From Desulfobulbaceae bacterium (GTDB lineage Bacteria; Desulfobacterota; Desulfobulbia; Desulfobulbales; SURF-16), in NCBI GenBank assembly GCA_024763495.1, contig JANTFJ010000008.1:1-17933 (forward strand): DNA of 17,933 nucleotides, written 5' to 3'. Below are positions 1-7,425 of this stretch, one piece after another. Each line of letters starts with the position of its first letter. The stretch's first letter is position 1. The notes beneath the pieces were generated by a model. That model was not told where the DNA came from and did no database searches. It was given only the letters and a program-made list of their open reading frames with translations. Both the position numbers and the translations under genes were made by a program.

Positions 1-293
1 TTAGTAAGAAAACCAGACAAGCGAGCATGTTTGACTGATTTATTTTTAATTTTTCAATCTATAGAAATTGATTTACCAATGATAATGGCTCATTCGGAAT
101 AACAGTTTGAGTCAAACAGGCTGGGATAGACCGAGAGTCTTTTGTATCTTTCAGTGTCAGTAATTAATCTATGGAAGTGTTTGACAAGGACACAGTTACG
201 AAAAAAGATAGATGATTGACAATTGACAATGAATGATGGAGAATTAATGATAACTGTTCAGCGATCATTATCCATCGTCAATCTGGAATTATT
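1..293. other. Non-coding leader region, AT-rich, with imperfect inverted repeat
   Basis: No convincing gene lies here. An imperfect inverted repeat spans about 215-282: the left arm begins ATTGAC and carries GATGG and AATGAT, and the right arm ends ATCATTATCCATCGTCAAT, so the arms pair only with gaps. A separate short palindrome, GTTTGA-G-TCAAAC, sits at 105-117. Either could be a protein-binding site or a decayed repeat element; neither can be assigned. Confidence 0.4.
223..251 (+). promoter_or_regulatory. Candidate sigma-70 promoter before the acyl-CoA synthetase gene
   Basis: TTGACA at 223-228 is followed, after a 17-nt spacer, by AATGAT at 246-251 (4 of 6 matches to TATAAT). This would start transcription near 258, about 35 nt before the start codon at 294. 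A second TTGACA lies at 216-221 as part of a short tandem repeat (ATTGACA twice). The -10 is weak and the repeat itself may be why the -35 looks good, so this is tentative. Confidence 0.35.
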
Positions 294-2414
294 ATGAATT
301 TAGACAAATTATTCTATCCTGAAAGCGTGGCTGTTATCGGGGCTTCAAAGTCACCAGATAAGGCAGGGCATAAAATTCTGCGAAATCTGCTGGAGCATGG
401 TTTCCAGGGTAAAATTATTCCTGTTAATCCTACGGCCGCAACCATTCTGGATCTGCCCTGTTATCCGGATCTGGCTGATTATGATCAGGATATTGATCTG
501 GCAATTATAGCCGTGCCCGCGGTTGCCGTCCTGGAGATAGTCAAAACCGCAGTCAGGCGGAAGGTCAAAGGTATTATTGTTGTTTCCGCCGGTTTCAGGG
601 AAAGCGATGACTCCGGCGCCAAACTTGAACAGGAAATTTATTCCGCCTGCCAGGCCGGAGGAACAAGACTGCTTGGGCCAAACTGTCTGGGACTGATTAA
701 TACCGACAATAAGCTCAATGCCACTTTTGCTCACCGGATGCCGATTGAGGGGGGAATTTCCATTATTTCGCAGTCCGGTGCCCTTTGTGCCGCTATGCTC
801 GATCAGGCGGCCTCCCGCCATCTGGGGCTGGCTAAACTGGTCAGCATCGGTAACAAAACAGATATTTCCGAAGTTGATTTGCTTAAATATCTGGCCAATG
901 ATCCACAGACCATGGTAATTGTCGCCTATCTTGAAGATATCAGTTCCGGTGATTATTTTGTCAAAGCAGCGGAATATGCCTCAGCTGCAAAGCCGGTTAT
1001 TATCATGAAATCGGCCACTACTGCTGCCGGTCGCCAGGCCGCGGCATCCCACACCGGCATGTTGGTCGGCTCGGAAACCGCCTATGGCGCGGCTTTTAAG
1101 CGGGCCGGGATAATCAGGGCCGACACCTTTCATGCCATGTTTGATTATGCCGCGCTTTTTGCCATGCAGCCCCTTACCAGGGGTAAGAAAATAGTGATTA
1201 TTACCAATTCCGGCGGCGGGGGCGCTATAGCCGCCGATGCCGTAGAACAGGCAGCGCTGGAGGTAACCGCACTGCATATTGGCGACACTGCGGTTCTTCG
1301 GGATAAATTGCCGGCCGGCAGGAGAATGACCAAGCTGATTGATGTACCGGATAACGCTGATCCTGCCTGTTACACCTCCACAATTCAAGCAGCTCAGCAA
1401 GATGAAGAAATTGATGCTGTTGTAGTCATTATCGCGCCCCAGACCATGCAGCACCCGCTTGAAACCGCCAGAGCCATTGCCATGGCCCTGGATGGGACAA
1501 AACCAATAGCCGTAGCCATGTTGGGCGCCTACGACTCACCCCCCGGCCCGGCAGAGCTTGCCGCCATGGGACTGCCCGCTTACGATACCCCGGAACGGGC
1601 GGTTGATTCCATTCGAGCCATGCATGAATATTGGCTCTGGAAAAATCGGCCACCGCGGCGGGTGACCCGTTTTCGGGTTAACCGCCGCAAAGTTGAACGA
1701 ATTATCAGGCGCCACCAGCAGACGAACCGCCTTTTTCTCGGTGAAGTACGGGCCAAGGATATCCTCAGGGCCTATGGTTTCAACACTCCTGCCGGCAGCC
1801 TGGCCTCAGCTAATGAAGAGGCAGTAGAGCTGGCCCAGCGTTTTGGGTTTCCCGTGGCTATGAAAATCGTCTCGCCGGATATTATTCACAAGACTGATCT
1901 GGGCGGAGTTAAACTTAACCTGACCAGCTCAACCCAGGTTGAGGACGCCTATGACCTGATGATGATGCGGATTAAGCAAAAGGTGCCGGACGCGGTAATA
2001 GAAGGGGTGTTTGTTGAAAAAATGGCGGCCAAGGGCCTGGAGGTCATTATCGGTATGCACCGGGACAGGCAGTTTGGCCCCATGTTGATGTTCGGCCTGG
2101 GCGGTATTTTTGTCGAAGTAATGAAAGACGTCACTTTTTACCTTGCCCCGATAACGGAAGAAGAGGCCATCCAGATGCTTAAGGCCACCAGATCCTACGA
2201 AATGCTCCAGGGTAAAAGGGGGAGTAAGGAAGTGGATATCGGTGCCATTGCCAACTGTATGCAGCGCATAAGCCAACTTACTACGGATTTCCCCCAGATT
2301 CGCGAGCTGGACATCAATCCCCTTATTATCAGTGAAGAATACAGTAATCCCGTGGTCGTCGATGCCCGAATTACCCTTGAGTCAATCAGTAACAGCCGGA
2401 AGGGTAACAACTGA
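294..2414 (+). CDS. ADP-forming acetate/acyl-CoA synthetase, fused alpha-beta form
   Basis: This 706-aa protein looks like a single-chain ADP-forming acyl-CoA synthetase (acetyl-CoA + ADP + Pi to acetate + ATP + CoA, reversible). Seen: an N-terminal CoA-binding Rossmann domain (about 5-135, SVAVIGAS near 11-18 and GPNCLGLIN near 128-136), two succinyl-CoA-ligase-like domains (about 150-450), and a C-terminal ATP-grasp domain (about 480-700, with PDIIHKTDLGGV near 528-539 and FGLGGIFVE near 600-608). The catalytic phospho-histidine of the family fits His253 in SHTG. There is no C-terminal GNAT domain, unlike the related Pat acetyltransferases. The ATG at 294 has a weak GGA 6 nt upstream, and the N-terminus aligns with the family start. 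The CoA-transferase gene follows 13 nt downstream, which suggests an operon for acyl-CoA/acid turnover. The substrate (acetate or another acid) cannot be told from sequence. Confidence 0.92.
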   Translation: MNLDKLFYPESVAVIGASKSPDKAGHKILRNLLEHGFQGKIIPVNPTAATILDLPCYPDLADYDQDIDLAIIAVPAVAVLEIVKTAVRRKVKGIIVVSAGFRESDDSGAKLEQEIYSACQAGGTRLLGPNCLGLINTDNKLNATFAHRMPIEGGISIISQSGALCAAMLDQAASRHLGLAKLVSIGNKTDISEVDLLKYLANDPQTMVIVAYLEDISSGDYFVKAAEYASAAKPVIIMKSATTAAGRQAAASHTGMLVGSETAYGAAFKRAGIIRADTFHAMFDYAALFAMQPLTRGKKIVIITNSGGGGAIAADAVEQAALEVTALHIGDTAVLRDKLPAGRRMTKLIDVPDNADPACYTSTIQAAQQDEEIDAVVVIIAPQTMQHPLETARAIAMALDGTKPIAVAMLGAYDSPPGPAELAAMGLPAYDTPERAVDSIRAMHEYWLWKNRPPRRVTRFRVNRRKVERIIRRHQQTNRLFLGEVRAKDILRAYGFNTPAGSLASANEEAVELAQRFGFPVAMKIVSPDIIHKTDLGGVKLNLTSSTQVEDAYDLMMMRIKQKVPDAVIEGVFVEKMAAKGLEVIIGMHRDRQFGPMLMFGLGGIFVEVMKDVTFYLAPITEEEAIQMLKATRSYEMLQGKRGSKEVDIGAIANCMQRISQLTTDFPQIRELDINPLIISEEYSNPVVVDARITLESISNSRKGNN

Positions 2415-2427
2415 ACAGGTTAGGCAA

Positions 2428-4308
2428 ATGAAATATATTGAAAACTGGCAGAAGAAATACAGCGATATGCTGGTCAGCCCGGCCAAGGCCCTGTCCCGGC
2501 TTAAATCTGGCCAGCGGGTTTTTATCGGCACAGGCTGTGGGGAACCAACCGTGCTGGTGCAGGCCATGACCGATCGGGCCGGACAATTGGCTGATGTTGA
2601 GGTTGTCCAGCTGCTGACCAAGGGTGACGCACCTTATGCCCAGGCTAGATATTCCTCTATTTTCAAAGTTAACAGTTTTTTTATCGGCCAGAAAATCCGT
2701 GATAACATCCGTACCGGCCAGGGGCGGTATACCCCGATTATTCTCTCGGATATTCCCCGGCTCTTCGATTCCGGCCAACTGCCGCTTGATGTGGCCCTGA
2801 TCCAGGTTACTCCACCGGACGAAAGGGGAATGGTCAGCCTTGGGGTCTCGGTTGATATTGTCAAAAGCGCGGCTGAAAACGCCAGCCTGGTTATTGCCCA
2901 GGTTAATCCCCATATGCCTTGGACCAGGGGTGACAGCCTGCTTGATATTTATGATATCGATCTGCTGGTGGAAGTTGACATGCCGCTTATTGAAAGAAAA
3001 ATTCACCCGGCTCACGAATGCAGCAAAAAAATTGCCGAGTTTGTGGCCTCGCTGATTCCCAATGGCGCGACCCTGGAGTTCGGCATGGGCCGGGTACCTG
3101 GCGTGGGCCGGATACCCCAGGCCATCAGCGCTTGTTTAAAAGATAAAAAGGATCTGGGTATTCATACCGAAATAATAACCGACAATATTATTGATCTGGT
3201 GGAATCCGGGGTCATTACCGGGGCCAGGAAAAGCATTGACCGGGGGAAAATAGTAGCCAGTTTCTGTATGGGAACCCCGCAATTATATAAATTTGTCCAC
3301 AATAATCCGTTTTTTTCCTTTCGCCCGACTGAATATGTTAACGACCCCAGAATTATCAGTAAATTGAATAAGATGGTGTCTATTAACATGGCTCTGGAGG
3401 TTGATCTTACCGGCCAGGTCTGTTCTGATTCCGAAGACGGTAATTTTTATTCCGGCATTGGCGGTCAGGTGGATTTTAATCGGGGGGCGGCGGCTTCAAA
3501 CGGCGGACGGGCGATAATCACCCTGCCTTCTACAGCGGAAAATGGTAAACGTTCCCGTATTGTCGCGGCCTTGAAGCCTGAAAGCGGGGTGGTTATCTCC
3601 AGGGGATCGGTTCATTATGTGGTCAGTGAATTCGGGGTGGCCTATCTGCATGGCAAGAGCATTCAGGATCGAGCCCTGGCCTTAATCAGCATTGCCCACC
3701 CGGATTTTCGCGAACAACTTATCAAGGAGGCCCTGAAAGCAAAATTCCTGCCGGCTGAATTTGCTGATGTAGAGGATAAATTTGTTATTGAGCCCCAGGA
3801 AATGACCAGGACTTCCCTGGTGTTGAACAATGGGGGGCAGGTTAATTTTCGCTCAATTATGCCAACGGACGAGGCCGGCATGCGTGATCTGCTTTATGCC
3901 CTGTCCCGGGAAACCATTTACTATCGCTTCATGAGTAACCACCAGGAGTTTGGTCACTCCCAGATTAAAAATTTTGTCTATATTGATCATCGCAAGGATG
4001 TTGCCATTGTCGGCACCGTGCCTGAGGCCCATGGTGATGACATAATTGCGGTGGGCAGATATTATCTCGATGAGCGGAATAACATGGCCGAAGTGGCCTT
4101 TGTGGTACGGGATGACTGGCAGAGCCAGGGCTTGGGTAAATTTCTCTTCAATCACCTGATCAACCTCGCCAAAAGTAATGGGATTGCAGGTTTTACCGCA
4201 GAAGTGCTGCCCAACAACAAAAAAATGCAGGCGATTTTCAACCACTCGGAACTAAAAGTGAAAAGCAGCTACGAAGAAGGAGTAACCAGTTTTAAAATGG
4301 TGTTTTGA
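2428..4308 (+). CDS. Acetyl-CoA hydrolase/CoA-transferase fused to a GNAT acetyltransferase domain
   Basis: This is a 626-aa two-part protein. Residues 1 to about 465 are a class I CoA-transferase/acetyl-CoA hydrolase of the 4-hydroxybutyrate or butyryl-CoA:acetate type. Seen: the likely catalytic Glu248 in LGIHTE, the oxyanion-hole motif SGIGGQVDF (342-350), and EFGVAYLHGKS followed by RALALISIAHPDFR (401-428). Residues about 475-626 are a GNAT domain with the acetyl-CoA pyrophosphate loop QSQGLG (565-570) and the LPNNKKM segment seen in Pat-like protein acetyltransferases. I chose the ATG at 2428 because the upstream GTG at 2332 overlaps the previous gene by 83 nt and the extra 32 residues do not look like family sequence; AGG at 2422 is a weak ribosome binding site. 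It probably works with the preceding ADP-forming synthetase. The GNAT part may acetylate proteins when acetyl-CoA is high, which is inference. Confidence 0.9.
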   Translation: MKYIENWQKKYSDMLVSPAKALSRLKSGQRVFIGTGCGEPTVLVQAMTDRAGQLADVEVVQLLTKGDAPYAQARYSSIFKVNSFFIGQKIRDNIRTGQGRYTPIILSDIPRLFDSGQLPLDVALIQVTPPDERGMVSLGVSVDIVKSAAENASLVIAQVNPHMPWTRGDSLLDIYDIDLLVEVDMPLIERKIHPAHECSKKIAEFVASLIPNGATLEFGMGRVPGVGRIPQAISACLKDKKDLGIHTEIITDNIIDLVESGVITGARKSIDRGKIVASFCMGTPQLYKFVHNNPFFSFRPTEYVNDPRIISKLNKMVSINMALEVDLTGQVCSDSEDGNFYSGIGGQVDFNRGAAASNGGRAIITLPSTAENGKRSRIVAALKPESGVVISRGSVHYVVSEFGVAYLHGKSIQDRALALISIAHPDFREQLIKEALKAKFLPAEFADVEDKFVIEPQEMTRTSLVLNNGGQVNFRSIMPTDEAGMRDLLYALSRETIYYRFMSNHQEFGHSQIKNFVYIDHRKDVAIVGTVPEAHGDDIIAVGRYYLDERNNMAEVAFVVRDDWQSQGLGKFLFNHLINLAKSNGIAGFTAEVLPNNKKMQAIFNHSELKVKSSYEEGVTSFKMVF

Positions 4309-4318
4309 TTCCTCTCTC

Positions 4319-5650
4319 CTATAAATACTCTTTCCGCAGTTTATCGGAAATCAACTCGACCTGCCCCCGGACACTTCCGTTTCTGGCAATCTGTTCGGTG
4401 ATTACCCGGACGGAATGTACTACAGTAGAATGATCCCGGTTAAAGGCTCTGCCGATATCGGCCAGGGGTTGTTTGGTGAATTTACGGGCCAGGTACATAG
4501 ATATCTGCCGAGGAAAGGCTATATCCTTTTTCCTTGATTTTGAACAGAGATCGTTAATGGTAACCTTGAACTGACCAGCAATAAAATTTCGAATCGCCTC
4601 AACATTCAATTCATTTTGACAGCCAATGATATTTTTCAGGGTCTCCTTGACCAGGGCAAGATCAGGTTCTGTCTTAAATAATCCACAATGTGCCTTTAAG
4701 CCGACAATTACACTTTGTACCTGGCGAATATCTCCCTTGACCTGCCCGGCGAGAAAATTAACCAGCTCTTCATTAAGAGGAAGTTGATAATTTTGTGCCT
4801 TTCTTTGAATAATAAGAATCCTGGTAAGCAGATCAGGAGGATTAATAGTGGTAATTAAGCCGGAATTTAACCTGGAGCGAAAGGAAGAATCAATATTATT
4901 TATTTCCTGGGGAATTTTTGAACCGGTAAAGATAATCCGTTTTCTTCTGTCCAGCAGGAAATCAACAATTTCAGATAGTTCAATCTGGGTTTTGGGTTTA
5001 CCGTCAATGGAGTGAATATCATCAATCAGGAGAATGTCACAATTATTTTGATATTTTTTCTTGAACATGCTCATAGTATTGCCCTGGATAGCCTTGACCA
5101 TCTCACCGGTAAGCTGTTGGGCGGTAAGATAATGAAGCCTGGTTCCTGGAGCGTGATTTAAAATATGATGAGCCACCGCATGGGTCAAGTGACTTTTGCC
5201 CAATCCTGTTCCCGCTTTTATATATAGACAGGAGCCCAGAGAGGTGTCGTTCATTGCCAGGGCTTCACTGGCACCGTAGGCCACCATGTTAGAGTCACCA
5301 ACCATGAATTCATCAAAGGTATAGCGGGGATGAAGTGAACGAATTGTTGAATTGACTTCAGGCATGGTTGGTAAACGCAATTGCTTCGGCTTACCGGCAG
5401 GAAGTGATAGAGGCTTAGCATGGTCAACGGTAAATTGGACATCAACAGCAGCCAGGCCAAGTTCCTTTAAACAATTTTTGATATGATCCCGGTAATTATT
5501 GACGACCCATGAACAGAAAAATTTGTTCGGCCCCGCCAGCTCCAGCAATTTATTGTCTTGTTTCAGACAGGTTAACGGCTCTATCCATAGCGAAAATACA
5601 CTGTTTGGCAGTTTTTTAGACAATTTTTCTTTAATGTTAGACCAAATCAT
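4319..5650 (-). CDS. dnaA: DnaA-family replication initiator, divergent and without dnaN alongside
   Basis: This 443-aa protein has full DnaA architecture: domain I (1-75), a short linker, the AAA+ domain (about 110-320) with Walker A GTGLGKS (147-153) and Walker B LLIDDI (207-212), and the helix-turn-helix domain (about 345-443). The domain IV DNA-contact residues are kept: R373, PRQ (380-382) and DHST (406-409). The signature loop is one residue shorter than usual (FNRDH instead of FGGRDH). By alignment from memory, the arginine finger (E. coli R285) is R260, while the neighbouring box VII arginine (R281) appears to be Ser256. No dnaN, recF or gyrB lies beside it, so it may be a second DnaA paralogue or a rearranged primary gene. 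The ATG at 5650 lacks a clear ribosome binding site. Its stop lies only 10 nt from the end of the convergent CoA-transferase gene. Confidence 0.9.
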   Translation of the reverse strand: MIWSNIKEKLSKKLPNSVFSLWIEPLTCLKQDNKLLELAGPNKFFCSWVVNNYRDHIKNCLKELGLAAVDVQFTVDHAKPLSLPAGKPKQLRLPTMPEVNSTIRSLHPRYTFDEFMVGDSNMVAYGASEALAMNDTSLGSCLYIKAGTGLGKSHLTHAVAHHILNHAPGTRLHYLTAQQLTGEMVKAIQGNTMSMFKKKYQNNCDILLIDDIHSIDGKPKTQIELSEIVDFLLDRRKRIIFTGSKIPQEINNIDSSFRSRLNSGLITTINPPDLLTRILIIQRKAQNYQLPLNEELVNFLAGQVKGDIRQVQSVIVGLKAHCGLFKTEPDLALVKETLKNIIGCQNELNVEAIRNFIAGQFKVTINDLCSKSRKKDIAFPRQISMYLARKFTKQPLADIGRAFNRDHSTVVHSVRVITEQIARNGSVRGQVELISDKLRKEYL

Positions 5651-5726
5651 TGTGGCAACTTTAATTTAAATTTAATAATTAAATTGTTAAGCAATTTCTT
5701 AAGCTCCTGAGCTTCATGACATATGT

Positions 5727-5754
5727 TGTATATAAAAAACATGCTTACTGTCAA
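5727..5754 (-). promoter_or_regulatory. Candidate sigma-70 promoter for dnaA
   Basis: Read on the minus strand, TTGACA (5754 to 5749) is followed after 16 nt by TATACA (5732 to 5727, 4 of 6 matches to TATAAT). This predicts a start near 5720 and a leader of about 70 nt containing the AAGCTC-CT-GAGCTT palindrome. The perfect -35 and correct position support it; the 16-nt spacer and imperfect -10 weaken it. Confidence 0.4.
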
Positions 5755-5792
5755 AGACATTTTAGAGCGATTTTATTAAAAAAAATGTAAAG

Positions 5793-5801
5793 TTATCAAC
5801 A
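5793..5801 (+). promoter_or_regulatory. DnaA-box-like 9-mer
   Basis: TTATCAACA differs by one base from the classical DnaA box TTATCCACA. It lies about 40 nt upstream of the candidate dnaA promoter, where it could serve autoregulation. I saw no cluster of further boxes, so a full replication origin is not supported by this site alone. Confidence 0.35.
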
Positions 5802-6130
5802 GGCTGAAAACCCTTGTCAGATACGTAAAATAGGAGCGGATTTATCTAATTATTTAATAATACGTTCTTTTTTTTGAAACTTCAAAAAAACTATAATTTT
5901 ATGTAGTTATGGTTTTTTTTTTGGAGCACATTGCAATTTAAGAAAAAGCTAAAGGTTGACTTTTTCTCTTCATATCTCTTGTTTCCTGACGTTTCCTCTT
6001 TTTTTTATTTTTTTTAATCCGCCCATGATATATTTTTTTATGGAAGTTGCGGCAGACATTGACTATAGCTGATTTACTGGTAATCTCCGGCTTATGTTTT
6101 TTGTTTCTGAAAATTCTGATGGAGAAAAAA

Positions 6131-6544
6131 ATGATAAAACGCTTTTCTATTTCCCTTGATGAAAAATTACTGAGTCAATTTGACGAATTTATCAGTCATC
6201 GTCAGTATGTCAACCGTTCGGAAGCCATCCGGGACATGATTCGCAAATCATTCATCCGGGCTGAATGGAAAAATGCCAGCAAAGAGGTAATGGGTGTAAT
6301 CTCACTGGTTTACGACCATCATCAGCCACAGCTTCAAGAGCGAGTCACGGAGCTGCAACATAAGTATCATCACCAGATAATCTCTACCACCCATATCCAC
6401 ATGGATCACGATAATTGTCTTGAGGTGATAATAATTCGCGGCAAGTCCCCTGACGTTCAACAGTTATCTGAAAAATTGAATGCAATCAGAGGAGTTAAGG
6501 ACACCCATCTGGCCATGAGCAGCACCGGCAAGGCCCTGCACTGA
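6131..6544 (+). CDS. nikR: Nickel-responsive regulator NikR
   Basis: This 137-aa protein matches NikR over its whole length: an N-terminal ribbon-helix-helix DNA-binding domain (MIKRFSISLDEKLLSQFDEF, then NRSEAIRDMIR at 28-38) and a C-terminal ACT-like metal-binding domain. The four high-affinity nickel ligands of E. coli NikR (H76, H87, H89, C95) correspond to H77, H88, H90 and C96 here, inside THIHMDHDNCLE (87-98). The frame is open upstream to 6047, but the ATG at 6131 is chosen because a GGAG at 6121-6124 sits 6 nt before it and the protein then starts like known NikR. No nickel transporter, hydrogenase or urease gene is visible, so its targets lie elsewhere or outside the window. The methyltransferase gene starts 1 nt after its stop, suggesting co-transcription. 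Confidence 0.93.
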   Translation: MIKRFSISLDEKLLSQFDEFISHRQYVNRSEAIRDMIRKSFIRAEWKNASKEVMGVISLVYDHHQPQLQERVTELQHKYHHQIISTTHIHMDHDNCLEVIIIRGKSPDVQQLSEKLNAIRGVKDTHLAMSSTGKALH

Positions 6545-6545
6545 T

Positions 6546-7178
6546 ATGAAAGAAACACAAACCGCTGTTTTTGATCAGGCCGCAGCGGGCTGGGATAAAA
6601 AGAAACGCCGGGTGCGGCTGGCCGCCGACATCAGCAGGGCTATAGCCCGTCACATTCCACTTGCCGGGAATATGACCGCTCTTGAATACGGCTGTGGTAC
6701 CGGACTGGTAGGTCTGGCCCTGGCCCCTCGCCTCCGCCATTTAACCTGCGCCGACAGCTCTGAAGGCATGCTGAAGGTATTGCAGAAAAAAGCAGCCGGC
6801 AAGGGATTGACAAATATCTCTACCCGGCTTCTAGATCTCAGCCGGGAAGAGGCGGGGCAGCAATTTGACTTTATTTTCTGTGCCATGACATTGCACCATT
6901 TGAAGAATACTGAACTTGTTCTGACCCGGTTTGGCCATGCCCTGGCAGAGAACGGTTGGCTGGCCATTGCCGACCTGGAGCAGGAAGACGGCAGTTTTCA
7001 TGATGACGGGGCCGGTTTTGTTCATCATGGTTTTGAGCGGAGCGTCTTGACGGAACAACTGATTGCCGCTGGTTTTGAGAAGGTTAAATTTTTCAGAGCT
7101 CATACTATTGTAAGACGTGCTGACGACCAGGAAAAAAATTTTCCGGTTTTTCTTGCTACAGCTGTTAAAGCCAGCTGA
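6546..7178 (+). CDS. Class I SAM-dependent methyltransferase
   Basis: This 210-aa protein has the class I (Rossmann-fold) methyltransferase pattern: motif I ALEYGCGTGLVGL (45-57) binds S-adenosylmethionine, Asp70 after LTCA fits the acidic ribose-binding position of motif II, and FDFIFCAMTLHHL (107-119) resembles motif IV/post-motif regions of the Methyltransf_11/12 group. There is no membrane segment or signal peptide. The substrate is unknown; the family includes small-molecule, quinone and metal-chelator methylases. The start codon lies 1 nt after the nikR stop, so translation is probably coupled, and a nickel-linked function is possible but unproven. It is unlikely to be an RNA base methylase, as no extra RNA-binding domain is visible. 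Confidence 0.8.
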   Translation: MKETQTAVFDQAAAGWDKKKRRVRLAADISRAIARHIPLAGNMTALEYGCGTGLVGLALAPRLRHLTCADSSEGMLKVLQKKAAGKGLTNISTRLLDLSREEAGQQFDFIFCAMTLHHLKNTELVLTRFGHALAENGWLAIADLEQEDGSFHDDGAGFVHHGFERSVLTEQLIAAGFEKVKFFRAHTIVRRADDQEKNFPVFLATAVKAS

Positions 7179-7205
7179 AAATCAGAGTATCCTTTGAATA
7201 GTTAC

Positions 7206-7221
7206 TTACCTTTTAAGGTAA
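7206..7221. repeat. Short palindrome, possible terminator after the nikR operon
   Basis: TTACCTT-TT-AAGGTAA forms a 7-bp stem with a 2-nt centre just after the methyltransferase stop. The first 12 bases (TTACCTTTTAAG) recur directly at 7370-7381, so the two copies bracket the long palindrome between them. No T-tract follows, so terminator function is uncertain. Confidence 0.4.
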
Positions 7222-7238
7222 CTACTCACGGGGTAAGC
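7217..7238 (+). repeat. Short dispersed repeat, copy 1
   Basis: The 22-nt segment reads GGTAACT, then 8 variable bases with a central TCA, then GGTAAGC. A similar segment occurs on the opposite strand at 15644-15664. Both are in intergenic gaps of the same gene cluster, which suggests a dispersed repeat, though two copies are thin evidence. Confidence 0.35.
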
Positions 7239-7265
7239 ACCTTAAGTTCGTTACCACCCGTAATT

Positions 7266-7373
7266 GTAACTGTTTACAGGGTGCCGGAAATTTTTGTCAT
7301 CAGTCCGGTGCCGCCATAGTCATACGTAAACCGGGCTGATGGCGGAAAGATTCGGTACCCTGTAACCAGTTAC
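7266..7373. repeat. Long nested palindrome (108 nt) upstream of the sensor kinase
   Basis: The outer arms 7266-7286 and 7353-7373 pair over 21 positions with one mismatch and one G-T wobble. Inside, CATCAGTCCGGT (7298-7309) pairs with ACCGGGCTGATG (7330-7341) over 12 positions with one wobble, and CCGCCAT (7311-7317) can pair instead with ATGGCGG (7339-7345), overlapping the inner stem. The element could be a miniature inverted-repeat element, a REP-like sequence or a structured leader of the kinase mRNA with two alternative folds. It ends about 50 nt before the kinase start. No transposase is nearby. Confidence 0.6.
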
Positions 7374-7425
7374 CTTTTAAGTAAATCCCCAATACGATTT
7401 CAGCCGAAAGCGGCAAGGAGGAGCA

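Larger units (their letters stand above)
5651..6130. other. AT-rich intergenic region between divergent dnaA and nikR
   Basis: This 480-nt gap holds no recognisable gene. It contains the leaders of two divergent genes, many A or T runs, a palindrome AAGCTC-CT-GAGCTT (5701-5714) in the dnaA leader, a DnaA-box-like 9-mer and a perfect inverted repeat with arms TTTTTTTGAA and TTCAAAAAAA (5869-5890, 2-nt centre). The last could be a bidirectional terminator-like hairpin or a protein site. I could not find a NikR operator or a good sigma-70 promoter for nikR. Confidence 0.5.

Noticed and set aside
105..117. GTTTGA-G-TCAAAC as a fourth activator site
   Set aside because: The core differs from GTTTCA-N3-TGAAAC, the spacing differs, and no sigma-54 promoter is nearby.
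2332..2427. Upstream GTG start for the CoA-transferase
   Set aside because: It would overlap the synthetase gene by 83 nt and add residues not typical of the family.
5869..5890. Rho-independent terminator for dnaA or nikR
   Set aside because: The inverted repeat has an A/T stem and lies upstream of both genes, so it ends neither transcript.
6047..6130. N-terminal extension of NikR by 28 residues
   Set aside because: It is hydrophobic and unlike NikR; the ATG at 6131 has a well-placed GGAG and starts at the ribbon-helix-helix domain.
5651..6130. Replication origin beside dnaA
   Set aside because: Only one near-consensus DnaA box was found, with no cluster; AT-richness alone is not enough. 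Skew analysis of the genome would decide.
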